Part shown: one piece after another, positions 54,445-63,637 of the stretch
How the letters are laid out: the number at the start of each line of letters is the position of its first letter
How positions within the stretch are numbered: position 1 is the stretch's first letter
NCBI RefSeq assembly: GCF_029537235.1
Contig: NZ_CP120640.1
Location: 186,001-250,000, forward strand
Length of the DNA stretch: 64,000 bases
Direction: 5' to 3'
DNA from: Rhizobium sp. 32-5/1
GTDB lineage: Bacteria; Pseudomonadota; Alphaproteobacteria; Rhizobiales; Rhizobiaceae
Made by a program: the position numbers and the translations under genes
The notes under the pieces: model-generated
Told to the model about the DNA's origin: nothing
Seen by the model: the letters and a program-made list of their open reading frames with translations, nothing else
Databases searched by the model: none

Positions 54445-55374
54445 TTACCACTCCTCGTTTCGGAACGCGAAAAAGACGTAGAGGGCAACGATGACGTTGA
54501 CGATCAGCACGGTGATCCAGGTCATTGCACTGACGAGACCGATGTTGAAGTTCACCAGCCCCTGTTCGTAGAGGGAGTATCCAAGGGTACGCGTTGAGGT
54601 GCCCGGTCCGCCGCGCGTGAGCACAAGCACGGTGTCGAAGGTGTTGAAGATCTGCATGAAGCGCAGCATGACGATGATGATCGCGGTGCGCTTGATCAGC
54701 GGCAGCTTGATCCGCATCAGGATCGTCCACGCAGATGCCCGATCCAGTCGTGCGGCCTCTAAAATCTCATCGGGAACGGCCAAAAGGCTCGCATAGAGAA
54801 CGATTGCAAAGAATGGTGTCCATTGCCAGATGTCGACGAAGAGGATGGCGGCAAGCGCTGTCGATGGCGAGCCGAGAATTCCTTCCGCGGGAACCGGGAG
54901 CCAAAGCGACTGCAACACCCAGCTCAACAGTCCGCCACCGGGATCGTAGAGGTAGCGGAATAAAAAGCCGACGACGATGGGCGCGATCGTGGTGGGGAGG
55001 ATCAGCAGGGCACGCACGACGTTCATGCCAGGCAGTGCCTTAAGCAGGATGAGCGCGATCGCTAGGCCGAATATGAACTCAAGTGCCGTGCCAAGGATCG
55101 ACAGGATCAGGGTATTGGTGAGTGCGGCGCGAAAGTCGAATGCGTTGAAGGCCTGCACATAATTCTCGAAGCCAACGAACTGGAGCGGCTCCGGGCCAAT
55201 TTGCAGATTCCAGAAGTAGAAGCTCGATCTTAGGGCAAACAGCAAGGGGTAGGCGATCAGCGCGAGCAGCATCACGACCGAAGGCGCGATCAGCAAGTAA
55301 GGCAGGTTTCGTCGGATAAAGCTCTTCCGGGCAGGCCCGAGGGCTCGCGGCGAGCGAACAATTGTCGTGTGCAT
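54445..55374 (-). CDS. ABC transporter permease (MalF type), GlcNAc importer
   Basis: This 309-residue protein has six predicted helices (YLLIAPSVVMLLALIAYPLLFALRSSFYFW first) and the EAA loop EAARLDRASAWTILMRIKLPL. It is encoded 70 bases after the binding protein. Spacing to the MalG-type gene is one base, so the pair is translated together. Confidence 0.9.
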   Translation of the reverse strand: MHTTIVRSPRALGPARKSFIRRNLPYLLIAPSVVMLLALIAYPLLFALRSSFYFWNLQIGPEPLQFVGFENYVQAFNAFDFRAALTNTLILSILGTALEFIFGLAIALILLKALPGMNVVRALLILPTTIAPIVVGFLFRYLYDPGGGLLSWVLQSLWLPVPAEGILGSPSTALAAILFVDIWQWTPFFAIVLYASLLAVPDEILEAARLDRASAWTILMRIKLPLIKRTAIIIVMLRFMQIFNTFDTVLVLTRGGPGTSTRTLGYSLYEQGLVNFNIGLVSAMTWITVLIVNVIVALYVFFAFRNEEW

Positions 55375-55444
55375 TGCCAGATCCAGTTCTTCTTCACGTG
55401 GCTGCCGGCGCGACTGTGGTCGCGCCGGCCCGAGGAGAACTCTA

Positions 55445-56899
55445 TTACTTCTTGACCATCAGAGCTTTGGCCCCGTCAAGAGTATCTGCATAGCTGTCCT
55501 TCTGATAAGGGATCATGAGATTGCCCTTCAGGATGCTCTCGAACAGGCTGTTGGCGCGTTCGAGGCCGGTCTTCGGCTCTTCGGTGCCGGTCAGGAGCTG
55601 GTTCAATGTAAGGCCCAGCACGCTTTCGACGGCCGTGTAACCAGGTACAGGCGGGCGCGTGACTTTGCCATTACCCTGCTTCATCATTGCGTACTGCACA
55701 TCGAGGTAAGGATAGATCGCCTTGACTTCCTCGTCTTGATAGAGCGAAACGCGCGCAAAGTCGGAGAACTGATAGTTGAGGTCCGGCCAAAGAGCCATTT
55801 TCTTCTGCGTAGCCTTCGAAGTCGCCCATTTGATGAAAGCGTACCCTGCCTCTTGCCTTTCGGAACTCGATGGGATGCCAAGGCTCCAGCCGCCCAGGCT
55901 GACCGTCTGAGGCACGCCCTCGGCTTTCGGCAAGGCCGCGGTTGCGTACTTGTCCATGATGTCCGACTTCTTGCCGGTCATGTAGCCGGAGTTCTTGATC
56001 AGGTAGAAATACGGGGTCCACCAGTAGAACATGCCGATGTCGCCCTTGGCAAAACGGGTGCCGGCATCAAACCAGACATAGTTGATCGCTTCTGGCGGAG
56101 ACAGCTTGTAGAGCTGCCTGTAGACTTCGACAGACTTGATCCAGGCGGGGCTTGTCAGCTGCGGGGCGAAATCCCACGGAGCGGCCGGGAACGATTTGAA
56201 CCAGTTCGCGCCGTGGCTTGCTGACACCTGCGTGAACATGTGGACGATCGGCGACGGCTGAGAGCCGCAGACAACGGTCGGAAAGAGCGGCTTGCCGCCA
56301 AATGACTTGCCTTCCATCGACTTCAATGTGTCGACGTATTTCGTCCAGGTCCAGTCTTCCGACGTCTCGGTCGGCGGTGCTGCAATGCCGAGTTCGTCAA
56401 AGACGTCCTTGCGGTACATGACACCCTGCGCATAGGCGGCGACCGGCAATGTGCCGACCTGCCCGCGCCACATGTTGGAAGAATAGAGGACCTCCGGGAT
56501 GAAGTCGGAAAGGTCGAATTCGTTGTCCTTGGCGATGAAATCGTTCAGCGAGATGATCCAGCCATTGTCGAGATATTGCCCGAGCCACATCTGGTCGACC
56601 ACGATGACATCGGCGTCCGAGGTCTTGGCGACAAAAGCAGAGACGAGGCGCGACTGAAGGGCGTCATAGGAGAGGCTCTCCAGTTCCACCTTGATGCCGG
56701 TTTCTTTCTCGTATTCGGGCACCAACGCCTTCATCGAAAAGAAGAATGGGTCTTCAACGGACAGGACGCGAACCGTGTTCGCATCCTGTGCTGCACCTCG
56801 GCGTGGAACGGCCAATGAACCCGCGCCAGCCACAAGAGCTGCGACGGAAGCGCTTTTCAGCAGGTCACGTCGCGACATATTTCCGATATCGATTGTCAT
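55445..56899 (-). CDS. ABC transporter substrate-binding protein, Tat-type signal, GlcNAc importer
   Basis: The protein has about 484 residues. Its N-terminus MTIDIGNMSRRDLLKSASVA contains SRRDLLK, a close match to the twin-arginine motif, followed by a hydrophobic stretch and a cleavage site near GAAQDA, so export by Tat is likely. Mature protein blocks (VRVLSVEDPFFFSMKALVPEYEKETGIKVE, KKDVFDELGIAAPP-like) are typical of family 1 binding proteins. The ATG at 56899 is chosen over an upstream frame to 56929. It is divergent from the ROK regulator, with operator-like DNA between them. Confidence 0.88.
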   Translation of the reverse strand: MTIDIGNMSRRDLLKSASVAALVAGAGSLAVPRRGAAQDANTVRVLSVEDPFFFSMKALVPEYEKETGIKVELESLSYDALQSRLVSAFVAKTSDADVIVVDQMWLGQYLDNGWIISLNDFIAKDNEFDLSDFIPEVLYSSNMWRGQVGTLPVAAYAQGVMYRKDVFDELGIAAPPTETSEDWTWTKYVDTLKSMEGKSFGGKPLFPTVVCGSQPSPIVHMFTQVSASHGANWFKSFPAAPWDFAPQLTSPAWIKSVEVYRQLYKLSPPEAINYVWFDAGTRFAKGDIGMFYWWTPYFYLIKNSGYMTGKKSDIMDKYATAALPKAEGVPQTVSLGGWSLGIPSSSERQEAGYAFIKWATSKATQKKMALWPDLNYQFSDFARVSLYQDEEVKAIYPYLDVQYAMMKQGNGKVTRPPVPGYTAVESVLGLTLNQLLTGTEEPKTGLERANSLFESILKGNLMIPYQKDSYADTLDGAKALMVKK

Positions 56900-57008
56900 A
56901 AGAGCCTCCTCAGTTGATTTGTAATCCAATCCAAGCCCCTCAGCGCAGCCCTTTAGGCTACCGGTATTGAGACTGAGATCGTTACCCCTAGTGTGCTTTT
57001 GTCAGCAG

Positions 57009-57033
57009 TTAGTTTGTACTTCGCACAAACTTA
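57009..57033. promoter_or_regulatory. Probable ROK operator between importer operon and regulator
   Basis: AGTTTGT (57011-57017) and ACAAACT (57025-57031) form an inverted repeat with an 8-base centre containing TTCGC. The whole 25-bp stretch matches the minus strand of 59477-59501 at 20 of 25 positions, including the core TCGCACAAAC. It lies in the 282-base divergent region between the binding-protein and ROK starts. Assignment to the ROK regulator is inferred. Confidence 0.65.
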
Positions 57034-57181
57034 TGATAGTGTCAAGAAGTCGCCACAGTGAAAATTCCGCTTACCGCGACGCGCCCCCGCCATCCTGCTG
57101 GCGTCACTTGAAACGCCTTATGCTGTCTGGTCGTTCGAGAATGTACAGGCTACAAAGGATCAAGCAGATTGGAGATGAAAA

Positions 57182-58441
57182 TTGAAGTTTGACAGCCAGC
57201 CGTCCTATTCGTTGGGCCAGCGCACCCCCGCCAGCAGAGAAGTCGCTGCCGGCGAAAATGGCGGCAACGTGACGCTTGTCTCGCAGTCGGCACTTGGCGC
57301 CATAAACCGTGGTCGCGTCCTGCAAGCCTTGTATGATAACGGACCCAAAAGCCGGGCAGATCTCGCACGACTTGCCGGCGTCAACCGGACCACGATAACC
57401 GGTATTGTTCAGCCGATGATCGAGGACCAGCTTCTCGTCGAGGGAGATGCGTCGCCGTCCGACGTCAAAGGCGGCAAGCCGGCTCGACCGCTTTATTTCA
57501 ACCCCGACGCACCGATGCTTGGCGCTGTCCTCCTTCTGCCTGGCACAATACAAGCCTGCCTCGTCGCGCTAACTGGTGAGATCAAGGCTGTCACAAAAGC
57601 CGAGTTTGATCCGGTTGGCGACACAGAGGCATTCATCGCGGTCATGACAAAGACGCTTACTGCTACACTGTCTGAGGCCCACCAGGCGCCGTTTGGCATT
57701 GGCGTGGCCTCTGCTGGAATGATCGACAGTGACAATGGGACGATTCTTACTGTCAACCTTGCTCCCGTCCTGACAGGACTTCCCCTTGTAGCCATATTAC
57801 AAGAACGCTTCTCTCTTCCGGTTGTCATCGATCATCACCCCCGTGCCTTGCTTGTGGGTGACCGATGGTTCGGGCCCGGGCGCGGCCAACAAAATTTCGC
57901 AGCAGTCTATACCGGTGAGGTTCTCGGCGGAGCCTTCTTCATCGATGGTAAGGTCTACCGTGGACTTGCCGGATCCGGCGGCGAGCTCGGTCACAGCGTT
58001 GTGCAGATCGATGGTGCCCTTTGCAATTGCGGAAAGCATGGCTGCTGGGAGACCGTCGCTGCCCTTCCCTGGCTGCGAAAAGAAGCCGCCCGCATGGGCT
58101 TGCCACATCCCAAAAGCATCACCTGTGCTCGGCTTGTCAAGGAAGCAGACGAGGGCTCAAACGCGGCAGATGAGCTGCTCGACCGCTACACACGCAATGT
58201 CGCTTTCGGCATCGTCAATCTGCAGCAAACACTGTCCCTCAACTCCTACGTCCTGCATGGAGACGTCGCCGGAGGCGGCATGAGGGCTGCGGAGCTGATC
58301 AGGCAACATGTCGAGCAGCTTGTGGTGAAGAGACCCGGTCAGGAGATATCGATTACGGTGAACGGTATCGGCGAGGGTCATACGGCGCTGCGCGGCGCGG
58401 CGGGCCTGGTTTTATCAAGCCACCTCAAGCTGGTCATTTGA
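57182..58441 (+). CDS. ROK-family transcriptional regulator
   Basis: This 419-residue regulator has an N-terminal winged HTH (LYDNGPKSRADLARLAGVNRTTITGIVQPMIED, residues about 45-80) and a ROK domain with the zinc motif CNCGKHGCWE and the GGELGHSVV block that binds the sugar. The TTG at 57182 follows GGAG. It is divergent from the GlcNAc-type importer. NagC/Mlc-type ROK regulators respond to sugars or sugar phosphates, so it probably represses the importer and the kinase operon through the shared 25-bp site. Confidence 0.88.
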   Translation: MKFDSQPSYSLGQRTPASREVAAGENGGNVTLVSQSALGAINRGRVLQALYDNGPKSRADLARLAGVNRTTITGIVQPMIEDQLLVEGDASPSDVKGGKPARPLYFNPDAPMLGAVLLLPGTIQACLVALTGEIKAVTKAEFDPVGDTEAFIAVMTKTLTATLSEAHQAPFGIGVASAGMIDSDNGTILTVNLAPVLTGLPLVAILQERFSLPVVIDHHPRALLVGDRWFGPGRGQQNFAAVYTGEVLGGAFFIDGKVYRGLAGSGGELGHSVVQIDGALCNCGKHGCWETVAALPWLRKEAARMGLPHPKSITCARLVKEADEGSNAADELLDRYTRNVAFGIVNLQQTLSLNSYVLHGDVAGGGMRAAELIRQHVEQLVVKRPGQEISITVNGIGEGHTALRGAAGLVLSSHLKLVI

Positions 58442-58930
58442 GGCAACTGCAAGGCATCAATTCGCACCTGAGCCGCAGCTCCCTGGGCCTCCTTTAGAGT
58501 TGCAGGCGCGCAATCGAATTTTCTAAGGGCGGGACTTGGGCGTGCGACCGTTAGGGTCGGGACTGCCGTCTTCCGCGACAGCGGCGGAAAAGAGAGAGGC
58601 AAAAAACGGAATGCAGGCTGCCCCGATCGCGTCAAAGGACTTACCGTATACGTCAGTGCCGTGATCGCGACGCCGAGACCTTAGCTCGGCGACTGTTGGC
58701 AGACGACCTTGTCGTTGGCGAGACCAAGGTCATCTCTGGTATTGTGCGGCCGGACATGTCCTTTGCCCTGCGGCAAAGAAACCCTCCGCTATTATTGCTG
58801 ACCAAATCGGCCAAAAGTTCTCGATCATCACAGGTGCACAGATGCAGCTCCATCGATCAATGCACGACGTCATGTTCATGCGGACCATGAGCCCGAGCCC
58901 TGCCGAATGTTGCAACGACGTTGTGTTTTC
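58442..58930. other. Intergenic region without a recognisable gene
   Basis: These 489 bases lie between the convergent ROK gene and the NTF2-like gene. Short frames exist on both strands, but none has a ribosome site or a pattern I recognise. Low-quality remnants of an older gene are possible. No clear terminator was seen. Confidence 0.4.
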
Positions 58931-59413
58931 TCAGCCGTCGGCTGCGAATGGCAGGAAGCCGACAAAACCGCTGATTTTCCAAGCGCTGCCTTCCTTCGTG
59001 CAAAAGAACACCGACTGCCAGTTCAATGTCTGGGAGCCGCCGTCCTCAAGGGCGATTTTGTCATTGAACGTCTTTCTCGCGGTCGCTGTTTGCCCTTCCA
59101 CGCGGATGTCCAACATATTCGAAGCACGATAAATCGCATCTCTACGGTCCTCGGCATATCGGGTTGAAGCTGAGCGCTGGGCATCTGCGAGCCAAGCATC
59201 CCGATAAGCTTCAACAGTTGGAAACCGGACCTCCCAGTCTGCGGGATCAAGCGAGCCCTTCGCATCCAGTCCGCAAAACCCGTCAAACTTGAACGATGGG
59301 GCAAAAATCGTCCAATCCTGTGCGACGAAGCCATCGACGTCTTTTCGCACGAGCATTTCCCAGATGGCATGGCGGTCGCTGGCTGCAGGGAAGGGATTTG
59401 CATCAAAGGGCAT
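58931..59413 (-). CDS. NTF2-like (SnoaL fold) protein of unknown function
   Basis: This 160-residue soluble protein begins MPFDANPFPAASDRHAIWEMLVRKDVDGFVAQDW and ends WKISGFVGFLPFAADG. The opening helix pattern and the closing W-K-I-x-G-F strand fit the NTF2/SnoaL cone fold. No catalytic residues can be assigned. It is divergent from the GlcNAc kinase operon, and the 25-bp operator-like sequence lies between them (64 bases before its start), so it may be co-regulated with amino-sugar use. Confidence 0.65.
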   Translation of the reverse strand: MPFDANPFPAASDRHAIWEMLVRKDVDGFVAQDWTIFAPSFKFDGFCGLDAKGSLDPADWEVRFPTVEAYRDAWLADAQRSASTRYAEDRRDAIYRASNMLDIRVEGQTATARKTFNDKIALEDGGSQTLNWQSVFFCTKEGSAWKISGFVGFLPFAADG

Positions 59414-59476
59414 GAAGCGGTTCCTTGGGTTAGGGTGACTATTCCCTCTCTACTCGGTTTCAGATTGACAATCTAG

Positions 59477-59501
59477 TATGTTTGTGCGACGCACGTACTA
59501 A
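59477..59501. promoter_or_regulatory. Probable ROK operator upstream of the GlcNAc kinase operon
   Basis: The minus strand carries TTAGT, then GT, then the core TCGCACAAAC, matching 57009-57033 at 20 of 25 positions. It lies 73-97 bases before the kinase ATG (59574) and also upstream of the divergent NTF2-like gene. A TTGACA at 59465-59470 touches its left side. Shared control of transporter and catabolic operon is the simplest reading. Confidence 0.6.
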
Positions 59502-59573
59502 CGAAAAAGGTGTGGTTAGCACGACCCAAGCGCATCGGCGTTGCGTCAGAGACCTCCCTGAAGGAACGAGCGT

Positions 59574-60453
59574 ATGACGGTTTACCTGATTGGAATCGAT
59601 GGCGGGGGCACGAGCTGCCGTGCAGCAGTTGCCGCTCCAGACGGGCGTATTCTTGCGCGGGCCCAAGCTGGCCCAGCCAACATTCTCTCCGATCCGGATA
59701 GGGCGCTTGAGAACATTGCCGATGCGACCCGCGCGGCATGCAACGCAGCTGGCATCGATACGCGCAGTATTGCCTCGGCGTGTGCGGTTGTTGGTGTCGC
59801 GGGCAACAATGTCGGCGACGCCGTTCACTACGTGAAGAACAGGCTACCCTTCGCCGAGGCAGACATCGAGTCAGACGGGCTGATCGCGCTGCATGGTGCG
59901 CTTGGCGATAAGGACGGAGCTGTCGCCATTTTAGGAACAGGCACGATCTACCTCTCACGTCAGCTCAATACGGTGACCTACACCGGTGGATGGGGCTTTA
60001 CTGTCGGCGACCTTGGCAGCGGCGCTCGTATTGGACATGCGCTTTTGCAAGAAACGCTGCTCGCTCATGACGGCATCCATGACATTTCCGGGGCGAGCGC
60101 CTCCGTCCTTGCTGAATTCAAAAACGATCCACGGAATATTGTCGAGTTTGCGCGGCAGGCAACCCCGGTGACTTCGGCCGCTATGCGCCGCGGGTATTCG
60201 AACACGCGAAACAGGGCGATGCCGTTGCTGCGCGACTGTTGAAGGACGCCGCTGTTTCTGTTGACGAAGCGCTTGATCGTCTCGTTGCACGAGGAACTAA
60301 GAAGGTCTGCCTTCTCGGGGGCTGGGGCCGCTCTATCCGTCCTGGATCGCCGCCCGGCATCAAAATCTGCTGGCATTACCGGAGGGCGATGCACTGACCG
60401 GGGCGGTAGCCCTGGCGGTCTCGCGCTTCGGGCGTCTGAAGGCTATCCAATGA
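59574..60453 (+). pseudogene. N-acetylglucosamine kinase (BadF/BadG/BcrA/BcrD ATPase family), two one-base frameshifts
   Basis: The first segment MTVYLIGIDGGGTSCRAAVAAPDGRILARAQAG carries the phosphate-1 motif, and AILGTGTIYLSRQ...GGWGFTVGDLGSGARIG the adenosine/phosphate motifs; this frame is lost at about 60168 after FARQATP. A second segment follows (DFGRYAPRVFEHAKQGDAVAARLL ... KKVCLLGG) and is lost at about 60318. A third (LGPLYPSWIAARHQNLLALPEGDALTGAVALAVSRFG) runs to the stop overlapping the GntR start. Restoring both bases gives 293 residues, normal for GlcNAc kinase. The product phosphorylates cytoplasmic GlcNAc. Two sequence errors are likelier than decay. Confidence 0.78.
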
Positions 60454-61214
60454 GTGAAAGCCCTGCGGCCATGCTCCCACGATGGGGCATAGACATCAGG
60501 GGCGCCGGTCCGCTCTATCACAGGCTTCGTCTGGCGCTTGAAGAGGCGATCCTCTCGGGTAAACTCAAAGAAGGCGACGTTCTTTATTCCGAGCGGGATC
60601 TTGCTGACCACGTGCAAGTCAGCCGTGTCACGGTCCGCAAAGCAATCGACCATCTCGCCCGCGACGGGTTTCTGGTCCGTCGGCCCGGCTCCGGAACCTT
60701 CGTTGCAGGATCGGCGGTCCGCGCTGATCGGCTTCTATCATACGCGAACATCTTGTCAGGTAACGTTCCCTGGAATGGATCGAACGCGGAGGTGGAGTGG
60801 ATCGAGCGCTGCACCTCTCGTCCGACACCCGATGAGATGATCACACTCGGCCTGTCAGGCGACAGTCGCGTCGCGCGCCTCACCCGCTTGAGCAGGTCAG
60901 AGGGCCGGCCGCTTGCTATCGAACGTACATGCATTTCCTCTGAGTTCCTGCCCTACGCGCCAGATGTCACCTGCTCGATCTACAAATCCCTCGGGGATGC
61001 GAACTTTACACCCGTCCGAGCGATCCAGCGGATTTTCGCATGCAACATCGATGATCCGGATGCCAGCATGCTCGGCGTCACCATTGGAGCGGCCGGTCTC
61101 TTGACGAAATGCGTGGCCTATCTTGCTTCGGGCCGGGCGATCGCATTCACCCGCGCACTTCTTCGAGGGGATGCCGATTGTTTTGTCACTGAACTGGCCA
61201 TCCCCGAAAACTGA
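60450..61214 (+). CDS. GntR/HutC-family transcriptional regulator (NagQ/NagR-like)
   Basis: This 254-residue regulator has an N-terminal wHTH (GPLYHRLRLALEEAILSGKLKEGDVLYSERDLADHVQVSRVTVRKAIDHLARDGFLVRRPGSGTFV) and a C-terminal UTRA domain that in DasR/NagR relatives binds GlcN-6-P or GlcNAc-6-P. The ATG at 60450 overlaps the kinase stop (ATGA). A longer frame from 60261 only reads the kinase tail in a wrong frame and is rejected. It sits inside the operon with kinase, SIS deaminase and nagA, so it probably adds phosphosugar control to the ROK control. Confidence 0.88.
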   Translation: MSESPAAMLPRWGIDIRGAGPLYHRLRLALEEAILSGKLKEGDVLYSERDLADHVQVSRVTVRKAIDHLARDGFLVRRPGSGTFVAGSAVRADRLLSYANILSGNVPWNGSNAEVEWIERCTSRPTPDEMITLGLSGDSRVARLTRLSRSEGRPLAIERTCISSEFLPYAPDVTCSIYKSLGDANFTPVRAIQRIFACNIDDPDASMLGVTIGAAGLLTKCVAYLASGRAIAFTRALLRGDADCFVTELAIPEN

Positions 61215-61243
61215 AACTCCTCCCACGAAACAGGACCGCAATC

Positions 61244-62278
61244 ATGCAGGCAACCACGCAAACGAACATGCGCCGAGAAATCGACGAAATTCCAGAAGCT
61301 GCGGCGAGGTTGCTCGATCGCTCAGCGAAAGAATTCGCTTTGATCGGCGCGTCTTTGCGCGCCAAGGACCCTGCATTCGTTGTGACCATCGCGCGCGGCT
61401 CGTCCGACCACGCCGCGTTGTTCCTGAAATATGCGATCGAGCTCACGGCCAAATTGCCCGTGGCTTCGATTGGACCGTCGCTCGCGTCCATCTATGGCAC
61501 CGAGCTCAACCTTGGTCGCGGCGCAGCCATCGCGATCTCGCAATCCGGCAAAAGTCCCGATATTGTCGCCCTGGCTGAATCAGCCACGCGCGCCGGCGCC
61601 ACCTCGATCGCATTGACGAATACGCTGCCCTCACCGCTTGCGGAAGCCTGCAACCATTCGCTCGATATTCTGGCCGGTCCGGAAAATGCCGTGGCTGCCA
61701 CCAAGTCCTATGTGAACTCCGTCGTTGCAGGCCTTGCGGTGTTGGGCGAGTGGACGGGAGATCCTGTTCTTAAACGTGCGGTGTCGGATTTACCGATGCA
61801 CTTTGCCGCAGCGGCCACCCTCGAATGGCGGGAATTCGCCGCCGACGCCGGGGAAGCCGAATCCATCTATGTGCTGGGTCGCGGACCGGCGCTGGCGATC
61901 GCCAACGAAGCGGCATTGAAGTTCAAGGAAACGACAGGAATTCACGCCGAGGCCTTTTCTGCGGCGGAAGTACTACACGGCCCCGTCGCAATCGTCGGCA
62001 CTCGCTTTCCGATACTGGCACTTGCGGCCCGTGACGCCGCGGAGGCTTCGGTCGCGCAAGTGGCTGACGAACTGGTTGCCAAGGGGGCCTTCGTCCATAT
62101 CACGTCGCAGCTCGCGGTAAGGGCAAAGCCGCTGCCCTTCGTTGAGACCGGGCATCCGATCACCGATGCACTGGTGCTGATCTTGCCATTTTACGTTTTC
62201 GTCGAAGCCTGGTCACGTGCGCGAGGCCATAATCCGGATGCACCCGCTAACCTGAAGAAGGTCACCGAAACGCGATGA
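61244..62278 (+). CDS. SIS-domain glucosamine-6-phosphate deaminase (NagB-II / GlmS-isomerase-like)
   Basis: This 344-residue protein consists of two SIS domains equivalent to the isomerase half of GlmS, with no glutaminase domain. Blocks: IARGSSDHAALFLKYAIE, ISQSGKSPDIVALAE, AVAATKSYVNSVVAGL and LKFKETTGIHAEAFSAAEVLHGP. Such proteins (NagB-II) deaminate GlcN-6-P to fructose 6-phosphate and replace hexameric NagB in many alphaproteobacteria. It lies 29 bases after the GntR gene, and its stop overlaps the nagA start (ATGA). Confidence 0.88.
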   Translation: MQATTQTNMRREIDEIPEAAARLLDRSAKEFALIGASLRAKDPAFVVTIARGSSDHAALFLKYAIELTAKLPVASIGPSLASIYGTELNLGRGAAIAISQSGKSPDIVALAESATRAGATSIALTNTLPSPLAEACNHSLDILAGPENAVAATKSYVNSVVAGLAVLGEWTGDPVLKRAVSDLPMHFAAAATLEWREFAADAGEAESIYVLGRGPALAIANEAALKFKETTGIHAEAFSAAEVLHGPVAIVGTRFPILALAARDAAEASVAQVADELVAKGAFVHITSQLAVRAKPLPFVETGHPITDALVLILPFYVFVEAWSRARGHNPDAPANLKKVTETR

Positions 62279-63447
62279 GTTCGAACCTAAAAATACAGGG
62301 CGCTCGGATCTTCGACGGCATGGGATGGCATGAAGATGCCGTCCTTGTTGTCGAAGCCGGGCGTATCGTCTCGATCGTGCCGGAAAATTCTGCCGGCTGC
62401 ACTGGCGAAACGGTCGACGCACGCGGACATATTCTTGTCCCCGGCTTCATCGATTTGCAAGTCAATGGTGGCGGCGGTGCGCTTTTGAATGAGCAGCCCA
62501 CGCTTCAGGGTATTCGGAAGATCTGTGAAGCCCACGCGCGGTTCGGCACAACGGCGTTGCTGCCGACGCTGATCACCGACACGTGCGAGGCAACAACCGC
62601 TGCCATAAAGGCCGGTGTCGAGGCGAAAGCAGCTGCCATACCCGGCTTTCTCGGACTGCATCTCGAAGGACCGCACCTATCCGTGGTGAGAAAAGGCGCT
62701 CATGATCCATCGCTCATCCGTGCGATGGAAGAGCCAGATCTCGATCAATTGCTTGCCTGCATGCAGGCGCTCGGCTGCCTGATGGTGACGGTTGCTCCGG
62801 AAAACACAACCATCGAGCAGGTGAAACGACTTACCGATGCAGGTATCACCATCAGCCTCGGCCACACCGATGCGAGCTTTTTGACTGCCTGCGCATACGC
62901 AGCAGCTGGAGCGCGCGTCGTCACCCATCTGTTCAATGCGATGAGCGGTCTGGGTCACCGTGAGCCGGGGGTCGTCGGCGCAGCGCTGGCGACCGGGACG
63001 TTATTTGCAGGGATAATCGCCGATGGGTTCCACGTCGACCAGGCAGCGATGGCCATCGCGATCCGAAGCAAACAAGGCCCCGGCCGGATTTTCCTGGTAA
63101 CTGATGCGATGTCCAGCATCGGCACCGACCTGACACGTATTCACTTGAATGGCCGCGAGATCGTGCGTGAGGGTGGACGCCTGACGCTACATGACGGTAC
63201 CCTCGCCGGCGCCGACATTGATATGCTTTCCTCTGTGCGTATCGTGCATGAGAGGCTCGGCTTACCACTGGACGAAGCGCTCCGGATGGCCTCGACTTAT
63301 CCCGCCGACGCCGTGGGTATTGCTGAGCAGAAGGGCCGGCTTTTGCCTGGAACCGACGCGGATTTCATAATTCTGACGCCCGAGCTTGCGTTGAAGTCAA
63401 GTTGGATCGGCGGACGAAAGGTTTTTGAAACCACCGTTCATATGTGA
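62275..63447 (+). CDS. nagA: N-acetylglucosamine-6-phosphate deacetylase
   Basis: This 390-residue amidohydrolase-fold enzyme converts GlcNAc-6-P to GlcN-6-P and acetate. It has the N-terminal ILVPGFIDLQVNGGGG block, the metal-binding Glu in LHLEGPHLS, His in ISLGHTDA and VVTHLFNAMS, and the catalytic Asp in FLVTDAMSS. Length and motif order match NagA fully. It closes the kinase-GntR-SIS-nagA operon. A possible terminator follows before traR. Confidence 0.94.
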   Translation: MSSNLKIQGARIFDGMGWHEDAVLVVEAGRIVSIVPENSAGCTGETVDARGHILVPGFIDLQVNGGGGALLNEQPTLQGIRKICEAHARFGTTALLPTLITDTCEATTAAIKAGVEAKAAAIPGFLGLHLEGPHLSVVRKGAHDPSLIRAMEEPDLDQLLACMQALGCLMVTVAPENTTIEQVKRLTDAGITISLGHTDASFLTACAYAAAGARVVTHLFNAMSGLGHREPGVVGAALATGTLFAGIIADGFHVDQAAMAIAIRSKQGPGRIFLVTDAMSSIGTDLTRIHLNGREIVREGGRLTLHDGTLAGADIDMLSSVRIVHERLGLPLDEALRMASTYPADAVGIAEQKGRLLPGTDADFIILTPELALKSSWIGGRKVFETTVHM

Positions 63448-63472
63448 ATGCAAGTCGAGCTGTTGGATTTTC

Positions 63473-63497
63473 TCCTCTGGTAGAGGCCAGTTTTTTT
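63473..63497 (+). terminator. Possible weak terminator between nagA and traR
   Basis: A short stem (CCTCT/AGAGG, or CTGG/CCAG) is followed by seven T residues at 63491-63497. The stem is only 4-5 bp, so termination may be partial and read-through from nagA into traR remains possible. Confidence 0.4.
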
Positions 63498-63637
63498 GCG
63501 GAAACCCGCTGCTCCTGGCTCTGATTGAGGATAAGGCGATCGGCAGAAAGGTCCATAAGTTGTCTTACCCACATAACAATAAATGTTGAGGGGCTCACCG
63601 TGACCTGTTCCACTTGACCACCAACACGGAGTGACAC

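Noticed and set aside
58653..58915. Short frames between the ROK gene and the NTF2-like gene
   Set aside because: There is no ribosome site, no recognisable pattern, and frames on both strands overlap.
60261..60449. N-terminal extension of the GntR regulator by 63 residues
   Set aside because: This stretch reads the conserved kinase C-terminus in a wrong frame. The ATG at 60450 overlaps the kinase stop and gives the normal start.
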